Source of the DNA: Candidatus Omnitrophota bacterium
GTDB lineage: Bacteria > Omnitrophota > Gorgyraeia > Gygaellales > Profunditerraquicolaceae
Direction: 5' to 3'
NCBI GenBank assembly: GCA_028710845.1
Contig: JAQTTI010000027.1
Location: 1-11,320, forward strand
DNA length: 11,320 nucleotides
The first letter of the stretch is position 1; every line of letters begins with the position of its first letter. Position numbers and translations under genes: made by a program. The notes under the pieces are model-generated. The model did not search any database. It had not been told where the DNA came from and worked only from the letters and a program-made list of their open reading frames with translations. Positions 5,637 through 11,320 of the stretch are shown in pieces.

Positions 5637-5658
5637 CGCTACTTTTAAGATAGCGCCC
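5634..5658 (-). terminator. Intrinsic terminator after the CBM48-like gene
   Basis: On the minus strand GGGCGCTA, a 9-nt loop and TAGCGCCC form a GC-rich 8-bp stem followed by TTTATTATT. It begins 27 nt after the stop of the glycogen-binding-type gene. Read-through, or a weak promoter inside the region (TTGAAA at 5674-5669, 16 nt, TATCTT), would be needed to express the radical SAM gene. Confidence 0.8.
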
Positions 5659-5685
5659 TAAAGTTTACTTTCAAAAAAGATACTG

Positions 5686-5964
5686 TTATTTGACTTCAAC
5701 CAGGCAATTATGGCTTCCGAATGAATTCGAAACACAACTGGTGCAACGGGGATCATTCATCCAATTGCCGTCTACGACAAACTTGTATTCATGTTTGCCG
5801 GGTTTAAGAGCAACCTTAGCCACCCAATTCCCCTTGCTATCCTTCTTGGCTGTTATTTTTTTTGTATCCCATTTGTTGAAACTTCCGGCTACCGTTACTT
5901 TTTTGGCTGCCGGCGCATAAAATTTGAACTCTGTAGTTTTTGTTCCTGTTGTTGTCCGTGGCAT
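5686..5964 (-). CDS. Stand-alone glycogen-binding-type (CBM48 / AMPK-beta-like) protein
   Basis: The 92-aa protein is essentially one E-set beta-sandwich. FKFYAPAAKKVTVAGSFNKW (13-32) is the first half, with aromatic W32. KGNWVAKVALKPGKHEYKFV (44-63) is the middle, and VDGNW then FGSHNCLVEV (64-91) close the fold. In AMPK-beta the matching Trp, Lys and Asn positions bind alpha-glucan. No signal peptide or enzyme domain is present, so a cytoplasmic glucan-sensing or glucan-binding role is inferred. The C-terminal part has three cysteines (74, 77, 87). An 11-codon upstream extension is rejected because AAGGAGGG lies just before ATG 5964 and the extension lies in the promoter. It is flanked by its own promoter and terminator, so it appears monocistronic. 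Confidence 0.88.
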   Translation of the reverse strand: MPRTTTGTKTTEFKFYAPAAKKVTVAGSFNKWDTKKITAKKDSKGNWVAKVALKPGKHEYKFVVDGNWMNDPRCTSCVSNSFGSHNCLVEVK

Positions 5965-5987
5965 AAAACCCTCCTTTTTATTAATAT

Positions 5988-6016
5988 ATTTTTGCACTAC
6001 AAGTAAAGACTGTCAA
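5988..6016 (-). promoter_or_regulatory. Promoter of the CBM48-like gene
   Basis: On the minus strand a perfect TTGACA (6016-6011), 17 nt and AAAAAT (5993-5988) lie just after the lpxI stop codon. The -10 is only a 4 of 6 match; TATATT a few bases further is closer to consensus but would need a 22-nt spacer. It is followed by the strong Shine-Dalgarno AAGGAGGG. Confidence 0.6.
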
Positions 6017-6040
6017 GAATTAAATTGCGACAATCGCAAT
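6014..6040 (-). terminator. Possible intrinsic terminator at the end of lpxI
   Basis: On the minus strand ATTGCGA, loop TTG and TCGCAAT (6040-6024) form a perfect 7-bp stem made by the last codons of lpxI, followed by the moderately T-rich TTAATTCTT. It would end the bamA-to-lpxI transcript just before the next promoter. The tail is interrupted by A residues, so efficiency is uncertain. Confidence 0.5.
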
Positions 6041-6823
6041 GCCTTTTGTGTCCGCTAATTTAATACTTTTCTCCTGATCAATAAAAAGTGTTTTTCCTGC
6101 TTCAAAAGCAAAACATCTAGCTTTTACCTTGACCAGGTTCTTTATGGTATTTAACCCAACCACGGGGACATCAAAACGCATGTCCTGGTTGGGTTTGCTG
6201 ACTTTTACGATTATAACCTTACCGCGGGCAATCTTGCCTGCCCGGCGGATTAAATTATCAGTTCCCTCAAAAGCCTCGACTGCCACAATAGCTTTCTGTT
6301 TTACGGCGACGGTTTGGCCGATATCAAGGCCGGCCACCTCTTTAGCCAAACGCATCCCGAAATATATATCTTCCCAGGAATCGAAATCCGGCTGGCATTT
6401 TGTAAGCGTGCCTTTTTTGGGCAGATATTCTTCTATAAAAATAGTGGAATCTAAAAGCGGCAAACCTGATTCTTCGAGCATACGAGCAACGGCCCCGAAT
6501 AAAGTATCGGCTTTTTTATCTTTCAGGCTTTCTAGGATCTGTTTTAAAGTACGGCTTTTCTCTATTTCCCCGCTGAACAGCCTTCTGGGGCTTATTTGGC
6601 CGGCCATAACTACCCCTTCTACTTTTTCGGCTTTTAATATATCGAACATTTTGTCGAATTCGCCCAGTTTAAGCCAATAAGTTTTATCGACGAGATTTTT
6701 AATTTTCGGGGAGGTATCGCCTTTTATGGCAATAGCTATGACCTGACAGCCTTTGGCCCTTGCGCTTTTGGCAAAAAGCAAAGGGAATTTCCTGTTTCCG
6801 GCTATCAAACCTATTCGCTTCAT
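6020..6823 (-). CDS. lpxI: UDP-2,3-diacylglucosamine pyrophosphatase LpxI
   Basis: LpxI hydrolyses UDP-2,3-diacylglucosamine to lipid X and UMP, the fourth lipid A step, replacing LpxH in many lineages. The 267-aa protein has an N-terminal Rossmann-like half (MKRIGLIAGNRKFPLLFAK) and the DUF1009 C-terminal half. The conserved VSKPNQDMRFDVPVVGLNT segment (208-226) contains Asp218, which corresponds to the catalytic Asp225 of Caulobacter LpxI. AVEAFEGTDNLIRRAG (181-196) is another family block. The start overlaps the lpxA stop as ATGA, so the two are translationally coupled. No lpxB is seen in the window, although LpxB uses the product. Confidence 0.95.
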   Translation of the reverse strand: MKRIGLIAGNRKFPLLFAKSARAKGCQVIAIAIKGDTSPKIKNLVDKTYWLKLGEFDKMFDILKAEKVEGVVMAGQISPRRLFSGEIEKSRTLKQILESLKDKKADTLFGAVARMLEESGLPLLDSTIFIEEYLPKKGTLTKCQPDFDSWEDIYFGMRLAKEVAGLDIGQTVAVKQKAIVAVEAFEGTDNLIRRAGKIARGKVIIVKVSKPNQDMRFDVPVVGLNTIKNLVKVKARCFAFEAGKTLFIDQEKSIKLADTKGIAIVAI

Positions 6824-7605
6824 TCTTTACGGCAGGAGCGGGCAATCCCACGCTCAGAATTTTTAGCAAAATTTAAAAGATAAGCTACCTCTTCGCTTTT
6901 GACTAATTCTTTCTCGCATTTTTCGATAGCGTGTTTTAAGGAAAACCCTGAATTGAATAATAACTTGAAGGCCTGGTCGATTTGTTTTATCGCATCGCGC
7001 CCTAATCCTGTACGTCTTAAGCCGATTAAATTTAAGCCGTAAACACGGGCAGGATGGCCGTCACAGGTTGAAAACGGCGGGATATCCTGGACAACCTTGG
7101 AACATCCGCCTATTATTGAAAGTTTGCCTATCCTGACAAACTGATGGATTGCAACTATGCCTCCGATCACCGCTTTATCCTCAATAGTAACGTGGCCGGC
7201 CAAGGTACTGTTGTTAGCTAGAACACAGCCGCTGCCTATCCTGCAATCATGGGCTACATGGGAATATGCCATAAGCAAATTATTATCACCGACGATTGTC
7301 TTGGATCCTTCTCCGGTACCGGGATTAAGCGTGCAATACTCGCGGATAATATTATTACATCCTATCTCTAGATAAACTTTCTCTCCCTTAAATTTAAGGT
7401 CTTGGGGGCGGCTGCCGATGACGGCACCGGTAAATATTTCGCATGATTCTCCGATTGTCGTATTTCCTTCGATTACACAGTGTGAACCAATCTTTGTATT
7501 TTTGCTGATTTTTACACTGTCATTGATTACGCAATAAGGCCCGACAACCACGCCGTCTTCCAGGATTGATTTTTTAGAAATTATTGCTGTTGGGTGTATC
7601 TGCAT
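6820..7605 (-). CDS. lpxA: UDP-N-acetylglucosamine acyltransferase LpxA
   Basis: LpxA moves a 3-hydroxyacyl chain from acyl carrier protein to UDP-GlcNAc, the first lipid A step. The 261 aa match the E. coli enzyme (262). The N-terminal two-thirds is a left-handed beta-helix of hexapeptide repeats, and the C-terminal third (from about 190) is helical. Counted from ATG 7605, His116 and His119 lie in HVAHDC (catalytic His125 in E. coli), His138 in LAGH and His154 in HQF. Gly167 matches E. coli Gly173, the chain-length ruler, which hints at a C14-type rather than C10 acyl chain (inference). ATG 7605 is chosen because AAGGAT lies 4 nt upstream and it gives the family N-terminus MQIHPTAI; the 16-codon extension would reach into fabZ territory. 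Confidence 0.97.
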   Translation of the reverse strand: MQIHPTAIISKKSILEDGVVVGPYCVINDSVKISKNTKIGSHCVIEGNTTIGESCEIFTGAVIGSRPQDLKFKGEKVYLEIGCNNIIREYCTLNPGTGEGSKTIVGDNNLLMAYSHVAHDCRIGSGCVLANNSTLAGHVTIEDKAVIGGIVAIHQFVRIGKLSIIGGCSKVVQDIPPFSTCDGHPARVYGLNLIGLRRTGLGRDAIKQIDQAFKLLFNSGFSLKHAIEKCEKELVKSEEVAYLLNFAKNSERGIARSCRKE

Positions 7606-7633
7606 TTTATCCTTCCATCCGGTCCTATTTAGA

Positions 7634-8926
7634 TTAATCTTCGACCAGCGCAAACATAAGATCTGCTTCGGCTACAACCTTGCCTTCAACCAGGGCTTTA
7701 CCGTGAACCGTACCTATCTTGGAACGGATCTTTCCGGCTTCCACTTCAAAAACCAAAGTATCTCCGGGAACCACGGTTTTCCTGAATTTTGCGTTGTCAA
7801 TTGCCATAAAAAAAGCCAGCTTTCCCCTGTTCTCTTCGCTGGCAAGCATCATTACGCCGCCTACCTGGGCCATGGCCTCTAAAATAAGCACCCCGGGCAT
7901 TACCGGGCGGTTCGGAAAATGGCCCCTGAAAAAATAATCATTAATTGTCACATTCTTGATACCTACGGCCCGCTTTCCCTTTTCAAGGTGAGTCACCCGG
8001 TCAACGAATAAAAAAGGCTCACGGTGGGGAAGAATTTTCATAATTTCGTTAATGTCTAAAGATTCTTTCATGGCGTTTGCTCCTTGAGTTCTAATCCTTT
8101 GTTCATGGATCTTTCTTGTGATTTGTAAATTCAAAGAATGGCCGCTTCTAAGCGCGATTACGTGGCCGCGGATCGGGCATCCTGCCAAGTAAAGGTCTCC
8201 GATAAGGTCTAAGATCTTATGCCTTACAAATTCATCGGCAAAGCGTAATTTATTTTTTATTACACCTTCCTTGCCTACAACCAAAGTATTTTCATAGTTT
8301 GCCCCCGAGCCATAACCCTGGCTCTTTAACTGGGCAACTTCATCTTCAAGGCAAAAAGTCCGAGCCGGTGCGATCTGATTTTTAAATGAATTTGCGTTGA
8401 TTGTTATCTCTAAAAATTGGGCCTGGAGCAAAGGATGGTCGTAGTTTAAAGTATATGATATCTTAAATTCCTTGTAAGGCAGTACCGTAATCGAGCTCGT
8501 TCCTTCCTGGACATTTATCGGTTCTTTAACATTATAAATAAATTTATCGCTTTCCTGCTCCTTGATCCCCGCATCCTCAAGGACTTTGACATAACCGGCG
8601 GCGCTTCCGTCTAATCCCGGTAATTCATTGGTATCTATTTCTATATTTATATTATCTATTCCGAGGCTGGATAGCGATGCCATAAAATGTTCTATGGTTT
8701 CCACTTCAGCCTGGCCGCTACCGATAGACGAACGCCGGCTTGATTTATTTGCCAGCAAAGAATCGGCGCTGGCCTTTATCTTTGGCTCACCGGGCATATC
8801 TTTACGTATAAAAGTCACCCCCGAATCAACTTCTGCAGGTTTTAAAGTAAGGCTGACCTTTTTACCCGTATGTATTCCGATACCATTAAGGATGACTTCC
8901 TTGCAAATAGTCTTTTGTTTTTCCAT
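7634..8926 (-). CDS. lpxC-fabZ: Bifunctional LpxC deacetylase / FabZ dehydratase fusion
   Basis: The 430-aa protein joins two enzymes. Residues 1 to about 280 are LpxC, the Zn-dependent deacetylase that commits UDP-3-O-acyl-GlcNAc to lipid A: Glu79-His80 in ETIEHF, His236 and Asp240 in RHKILDLIGD, and His263 in SGHSLN are the base, metal ligands and catalytic His. Residues 288-430 are FabZ, the 3-hydroxyacyl-ACP dehydratase of fatty-acid synthesis, with catalytic His336 in GHFPNRPVMPG and Glu350 in LILEAMAQ. The linker is short (QGANAMKESLDINEIMK). Such fusions are known from Bacteroidetes and some other diderms. Placing both activities in one chain couples use of the same 3-hydroxyacyl-ACP pool by lipid A and phospholipid synthesis. 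It starts 3 nt after lpxD with a weak GAAAAG Shine-Dalgarno. Confidence 0.97.
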   Translation of the reverse strand: MEKQKTICKEVILNGIGIHTGKKVSLTLKPAEVDSGVTFIRKDMPGEPKIKASADSLLANKSSRRSSIGSGQAEVETIEHFMASLSSLGIDNINIEIDTNELPGLDGSAAGYVKVLEDAGIKEQESDKFIYNVKEPINVQEGTSSITVLPYKEFKISYTLNYDHPLLQAQFLEITINANSFKNQIAPARTFCLEDEVAQLKSQGYGSGANYENTLVVGKEGVIKNKLRFADEFVRHKILDLIGDLYLAGCPIRGHVIALRSGHSLNLQITRKIHEQRIRTQGANAMKESLDINEIMKILPHREPFLFVDRVTHLEKGKRAVGIKNVTINDYFFRGHFPNRPVMPGVLILEAMAQVGGVMMLASEENRGKLAFFMAIDNAKFRKTVVPGDTLVFEVEAGKIRSKIGTVHGKALVEGKVVAEADLMFALVED

Positions 8927-8929
8927 TTT

Positions 8930-9961
8930 TTATTTTAACTTTTCTTCAAGGCTTTCGATCTTTTTCTTGAGTTCCTTAACCAGATCGAACAGCTTGGGTA
9001 AATTCTGCAGGCTGGCATTTACTCTTTGAGTAGTCATGTAGGGCCGGGCGGGATAACCTGAAACCATAGTATCCGCAGGAACGGATTTGGCAACTCCGGA
9101 CTGCGCAGTAACAATAGCATTATCTCCGATATTAATATGGCCGACTAACCCTGCTTGTCCGCCTAAAGTAACGTTATTGCCGATGATTGTACTGCCTGAA
9201 ATACCTACCTGGGCGACAATAAGCGAATTTTCTCCGATCACTACATTGTGAGCGATTTGAACCAGATTATCGATTTTAGTGCCTTTTCCTATAATAGTTT
9301 TATCAAAGCGGGCCCGGTCAATGGTAACATTTGCCCCGATCTCAACATCATCGCCTATCTCGACAATGCCTACCTGCGGTATCTTATGGTGCGCCCCCTT
9401 AATGGTAGCAAAACCAAAACCATCGCTGCCGATGACTGTACCGGAATGAATAATCACCCGGCTGCCTATATTAATACGTTCACGTATGGAAACATGCGGG
9501 TAGATCAATGTGTTGCTTCCGATTTTAGTATGATGGCCGATATAACATCCGGCATAAATAATCGAGTTATCACCGATTTCAACATTATCGCCGATAACCG
9601 TATACGCCCCTATCGCCACATCTTTACCTAATACAACATTTTTACCTATAACCGCAGTAAAATCTATATTCTTAGGGTGCCCGGCTTCTTCGGGAGTAAA
9701 CAAAGAAATGATCTTTACAAAGGCCAGCGAAGGATTATCTGTCAGTATTATCGGCTTGCTTGTTGTCTGGGCGTCGGCAGAAGTTACGATAGAAGAGGCC
9801 CGCGTCTTGTCCATCAGTGAAATATACTTAGGATTGGACAAAAAGGTAATATCGCCTTCACAAGCCTCCCTGATCCCTGAGGCCCCCGTAATCAATGTGT
9901 CTCCGTTGCCGACAACCCGTCCGCCGACAAGCTTAGCTATTTCTTTAAGTGTTTTCTGCAT
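8930..9961 (-). CDS. lpxD: UDP-3-O-acyl-glucosamine N-acyltransferase LpxD
   Basis: LpxD adds the second 3-hydroxyacyl chain to UDP-3-O-acyl-GlcN. The 343-aa protein has an N-terminal uridine-binding domain (1 to about 98, with GASGIREACEGDITFLSNPKY), a long left-handed beta-helix of hexapeptide repeats (about 99-290) and a C-terminal helix that is coiled-coil-like (about 318-343, LVKELKKKIESLEEKL). His238 in QIAHN matches catalytic His239 of E. coli, and SGYPARP (301-307) is the usual turn after the helix. It starts 26 nt after the skp stop without a clear Shine-Dalgarno, and its stop is 3 nt before lpxC-fabZ. Confidence 0.97.
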   Translation of the reverse strand: MQKTLKEIAKLVGGRVVGNGDTLITGASGIREACEGDITFLSNPKYISLMDKTRASSIVTSADAQTTSKPIILTDNPSLAFVKIISLFTPEEAGHPKNIDFTAVIGKNVVLGKDVAIGAYTVIGDNVEIGDNSIIYAGCYIGHHTKIGSNTLIYPHVSIRERINIGSRVIIHSGTVIGSDGFGFATIKGAHHKIPQVGIVEIGDDVEIGANVTIDRARFDKTIIGKGTKIDNLVQIAHNVVIGENSLIVAQVGISGSTIIGNNVTLGGQAGLVGHINIGDNAIVTAQSGVAKSVPADTMVSGYPARPYMTTQRVNASLQNLPKLFDLVKELKKKIESLEEKLK

Positions 9962-9987
9962 AAATGAGCGCTTAACTTACGAACCCC

Positions 9988-10491
9988 TTATTTACCGCCC
10001 TTATTCAAAATTTCAATAACCTGGCTGGTAATATCCATGTTTTTGGTCTGGTAAACCAGCACTCTGTCATTAAGCACCAGCGTAAAACCTTCTTTTTCGG
10101 CATATTTTTTAACGGCTTCCTGGATATCACCGAGAAGCTCTTTCATTTTCTCTTCCTGTTCCTTGCGCAGGTCAGCCTGTTTCTGGCGGTCATAATCCTG
10201 GAAGGCCTTCAGTTTATTCTGAAGTTCGGTTTTCTTGGCATCCCTTTCTTTGTCGTTAAGCAGGTTTAATTTATCTTGAAAAGTTTTTAAGTCCGCTACT
10301 TTCTTATCGCGTTCATCTGTATATGTCTTTTCTTTTTCGCTTAAGGTCTTATCATATGATTTGGTCTTGCTATATTCGCCGAAAGTACGGCTTAAATCGA
10401 TATAACCTATTTTTTCCGCCGCTTGGGCAGCGCCTTTGACTAAAAATAAACTCAAAAATAAACCCATTGAAACTACTGCTATCTTTCTCAT
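9988..10491 (-). CDS. skp: Periplasmic chaperone Skp/OmpH family
   Basis: Skp trimers hold unfolded outer-membrane proteins in the periplasm on their way to the BAM complex. The 167-aa precursor has a signal peptide (MRKIAVVSMGLFLSLFLVKG, then AAQA with cleavage likely after residue 24). KIGYIDLSRTF (27-37) is the conserved first strand of the trimer core. Residues of about 40-135 are a Lys/Glu/Gln-rich coiled-coil hairpin that forms the tentacle, and FTLVLNDRVLVYQTKNMDIT (137-156) completes the core. AAGGGGG is 6 nt before the ATG. Its place between bamA and lpxD is the usual one. Confidence 0.95.
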   Translation of the reverse strand: MRKIAVVSMGLFLSLFLVKGAAQAAEKIGYIDLSRTFGEYSKTKSYDKTLSEKEKTYTDERDKKVADLKTFQDKLNLLNDKERDAKKTELQNKLKAFQDYDRQKQADLRKEQEEKMKELLGDIQEAVKKYAEKEGFTLVLNDRVLVYQTKNMDITSQVIEILNKGGK

Positions 10492-10522
10492 CTTTCCCCC
10501 TTTTTAATTGCTAACTTCTATT

Positions 10523-11320
10523 TTAGAATCCGTGGCTTGCACTAAAATGGAAACGCCCGCCCCTTTTCTTGCTGCTTTCACCGGGCTCTTTATCCAAAGG
10601 TATACCGTAATCCAGCATTATCGGCCCTATAGGAGTTTTAATCCTAAGCCCCAAACCGAAACTTGATTTAAAACCTCCTGAATTTTCCACGCCGTTAGCA
10701 TCTTTATTAGAAAATATATCCCCCATTTTTTCCCAAACGTTACCGATGTCGTAGAAAGCGGCAACTTTGAGGAAACTAAATAAAGGATAGCTGTATTCAA
10801 TATTTCCTATCGCCATAGAAGCGCCTCCCAACGGATCCTTGGATATCGGGTCAACCGGGCCGACTTTTCTTTCTTCATATCCTCTTATGGTATAGGCGCC
10901 TCCGGCAAAGAATCTTTCGTAAATGGGGACTCTTTGGGTATTGTCAAAAGGCTCGGCTAAACCGATCCTCCCTCTTAATTCAAGGACTGCGCCTTTGGGC
11001 ATCGGAATATAGTGAGATGCGCGGGTATATAATTTCCAGTAATCTTTATCTCCGCCCAGCGGGCCGCCGGCAATATCAAAAGCAAAGTTTAATAAATTAC
11101 CTTTTCTGGTATCAAAAACATTGTCGCGGCTGTCAAATGTTAATGACGGTGTAAAAACGCTTATAACATTTGTCCCCACTTCGCTCATTAAATCGCTGGA
11201 AGCGTCGCTGGAAGGGTTGCTAATCTTTATTTGATCAAGCCGGTAGGTAAGGTCCCCCCTTAAATATTCGGTTAATTCTTTTCCTAAACGTAAATCCCCT
11301 CCCGTGACCGCTTCGTCATA
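10523..11320 (-). CDS. bamA: Outer-membrane assembly factor BamA, C-terminal part
   Basis: The frame is open from the window edge to the stop, giving 265 residues without the N-terminus. They are the later part of an Omp85 beta-barrel: alternating strands, DSRDNVFDTRKGNLL (visible 63-77), the conserved loop-6 motif IRGY (visible 145-148, VRGF/Y in the family), FYDIGNVW, and a last strand ending in aromatic HGF, the C-terminal signal recognised by BAM. The POTRA domains must lie beyond 11320. An internal ATG at 11188 is not the start, since barrel sequence continues upstream in frame. The skp start follows 31 nt after the stop, supporting one operon. TamA would be the alternative, but skp and lpxD downstream favour BamA. 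Confidence 0.93.
   Translation of the reverse strand, partial: YDEAVTGGDLRLGKELTEYLRGDLTYRLDQIKISNPSSDASSDLMSEVGTNVISVFTPSLTFDSRDNVFDTRKGNLLNFAFDIAGGPLGGDKDYWKLYTRASHYIPMPKGAVLELRGRIGLAEPFDNTQRVPIYERFFAGGAYTIRGYEERKVGPVDPISKDPLGGASMAIGNIEYSYPLFSFLKVAAFYDIGNVWEKMGDIFSNKDANGVENSGGFKSSFGLGLRIKTPIGPIMLDYGIPLDKEPGESSKKRGGRFHFSASHGF

Noticed and set aside
5965..5997. An 11-codon extension of the CBM48-like protein.
   Set aside because: AAGGAGGG lies inside it just before ATG 5964, and its start falls in the promoter.
6129..6680. A 183-codon plus-strand open frame.
   Set aside because: It is antisense to lpxI, whose conserved residues are intact.
7606..7653. A 16-codon N-terminal extension of LpxA.
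   Set aside because: The Shine-Dalgarno AAGGAT precedes ATG 7605, and LpxA normally starts near HPTAI.
10523..11188. A complete short outer-membrane protein starting at ATG 11188.
   Set aside because: The frame continues upstream to the window edge with barrel-like sequence, so it is the end of BamA.

Overview
The window reads as chromosomal DNA of a Gram-negative (diderm) bacterium. It carries an outer-membrane assembly and lipid A block (bamA end, skp, lpxD, an lpxC-fabZ fusion, lpxA, lpxI) and four bacterial-type tRNA genes, none of which encodes CCA. The LpxC-FabZ fusion, the use of LpxI and the moderately AT-rich sequence would fit an uncultured lineage such as Candidatus Omnitrophota. 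That placement is an inference from gene style, not a demonstrated identity. Every confident gene lies on the minus strand, so biological order runs from high to low coordinates. No IS element, CRISPR array or prophage was seen.

Region A (11320 to about 6012) is an envelope operon. The end of the BamA barrel is followed by Skp, LpxD, LpxC-FabZ, LpxA and LpxI with gaps of about 3 to 31 nt and one 4-nt overlap. LpxA, LpxC and LpxD are the first three lipid A enzymes, and LpxI makes lipid X (2,3-diacylglucosamine-1-phosphate). FabZ draws on the same 3-hydroxyacyl-ACP pool, and BamA and Skp deliver outer-membrane proteins. A hairpin over the last codons of lpxI may terminate the operon.

Region B (about 6016 to 4771) holds a small stand-alone glycogen-binding-type (CBM48/AMPK-beta-like) protein with its own TTGACA promoter and a strong intrinsic terminator. 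It is followed by a COG0731/TYW1-like radical SAM protein, tRNA-Arg(UCG) and a second intrinsic terminator.

Region C (about 4570 to 1) is the most unusual part. A near-consensus promoter (TTGACT, 17 nt, TATAAT) sits inside two overlapping dyads. It reads through two 61-bp tandem repeats with hairpins into tRNA-Lys(CUU), archease, rtcB (RNA ligase), serS, an unrecognised multi-pass membrane protein, tRNA-Ser(UGA), tRNA-Ser(CGA) and the start of a secreted protein that runs off the window. This looks like one transcription unit joining tRNA genes, the RNA ligase and its activator, and the seryl-tRNA synthetase that charges two of the tRNAs. The only long stretch without a confident gene (4340-4808) holds the repeats, the promoter, the tRNA-Arg terminator and a doubtful 40-codon plus-strand ORF with a perfect AGGAGG.
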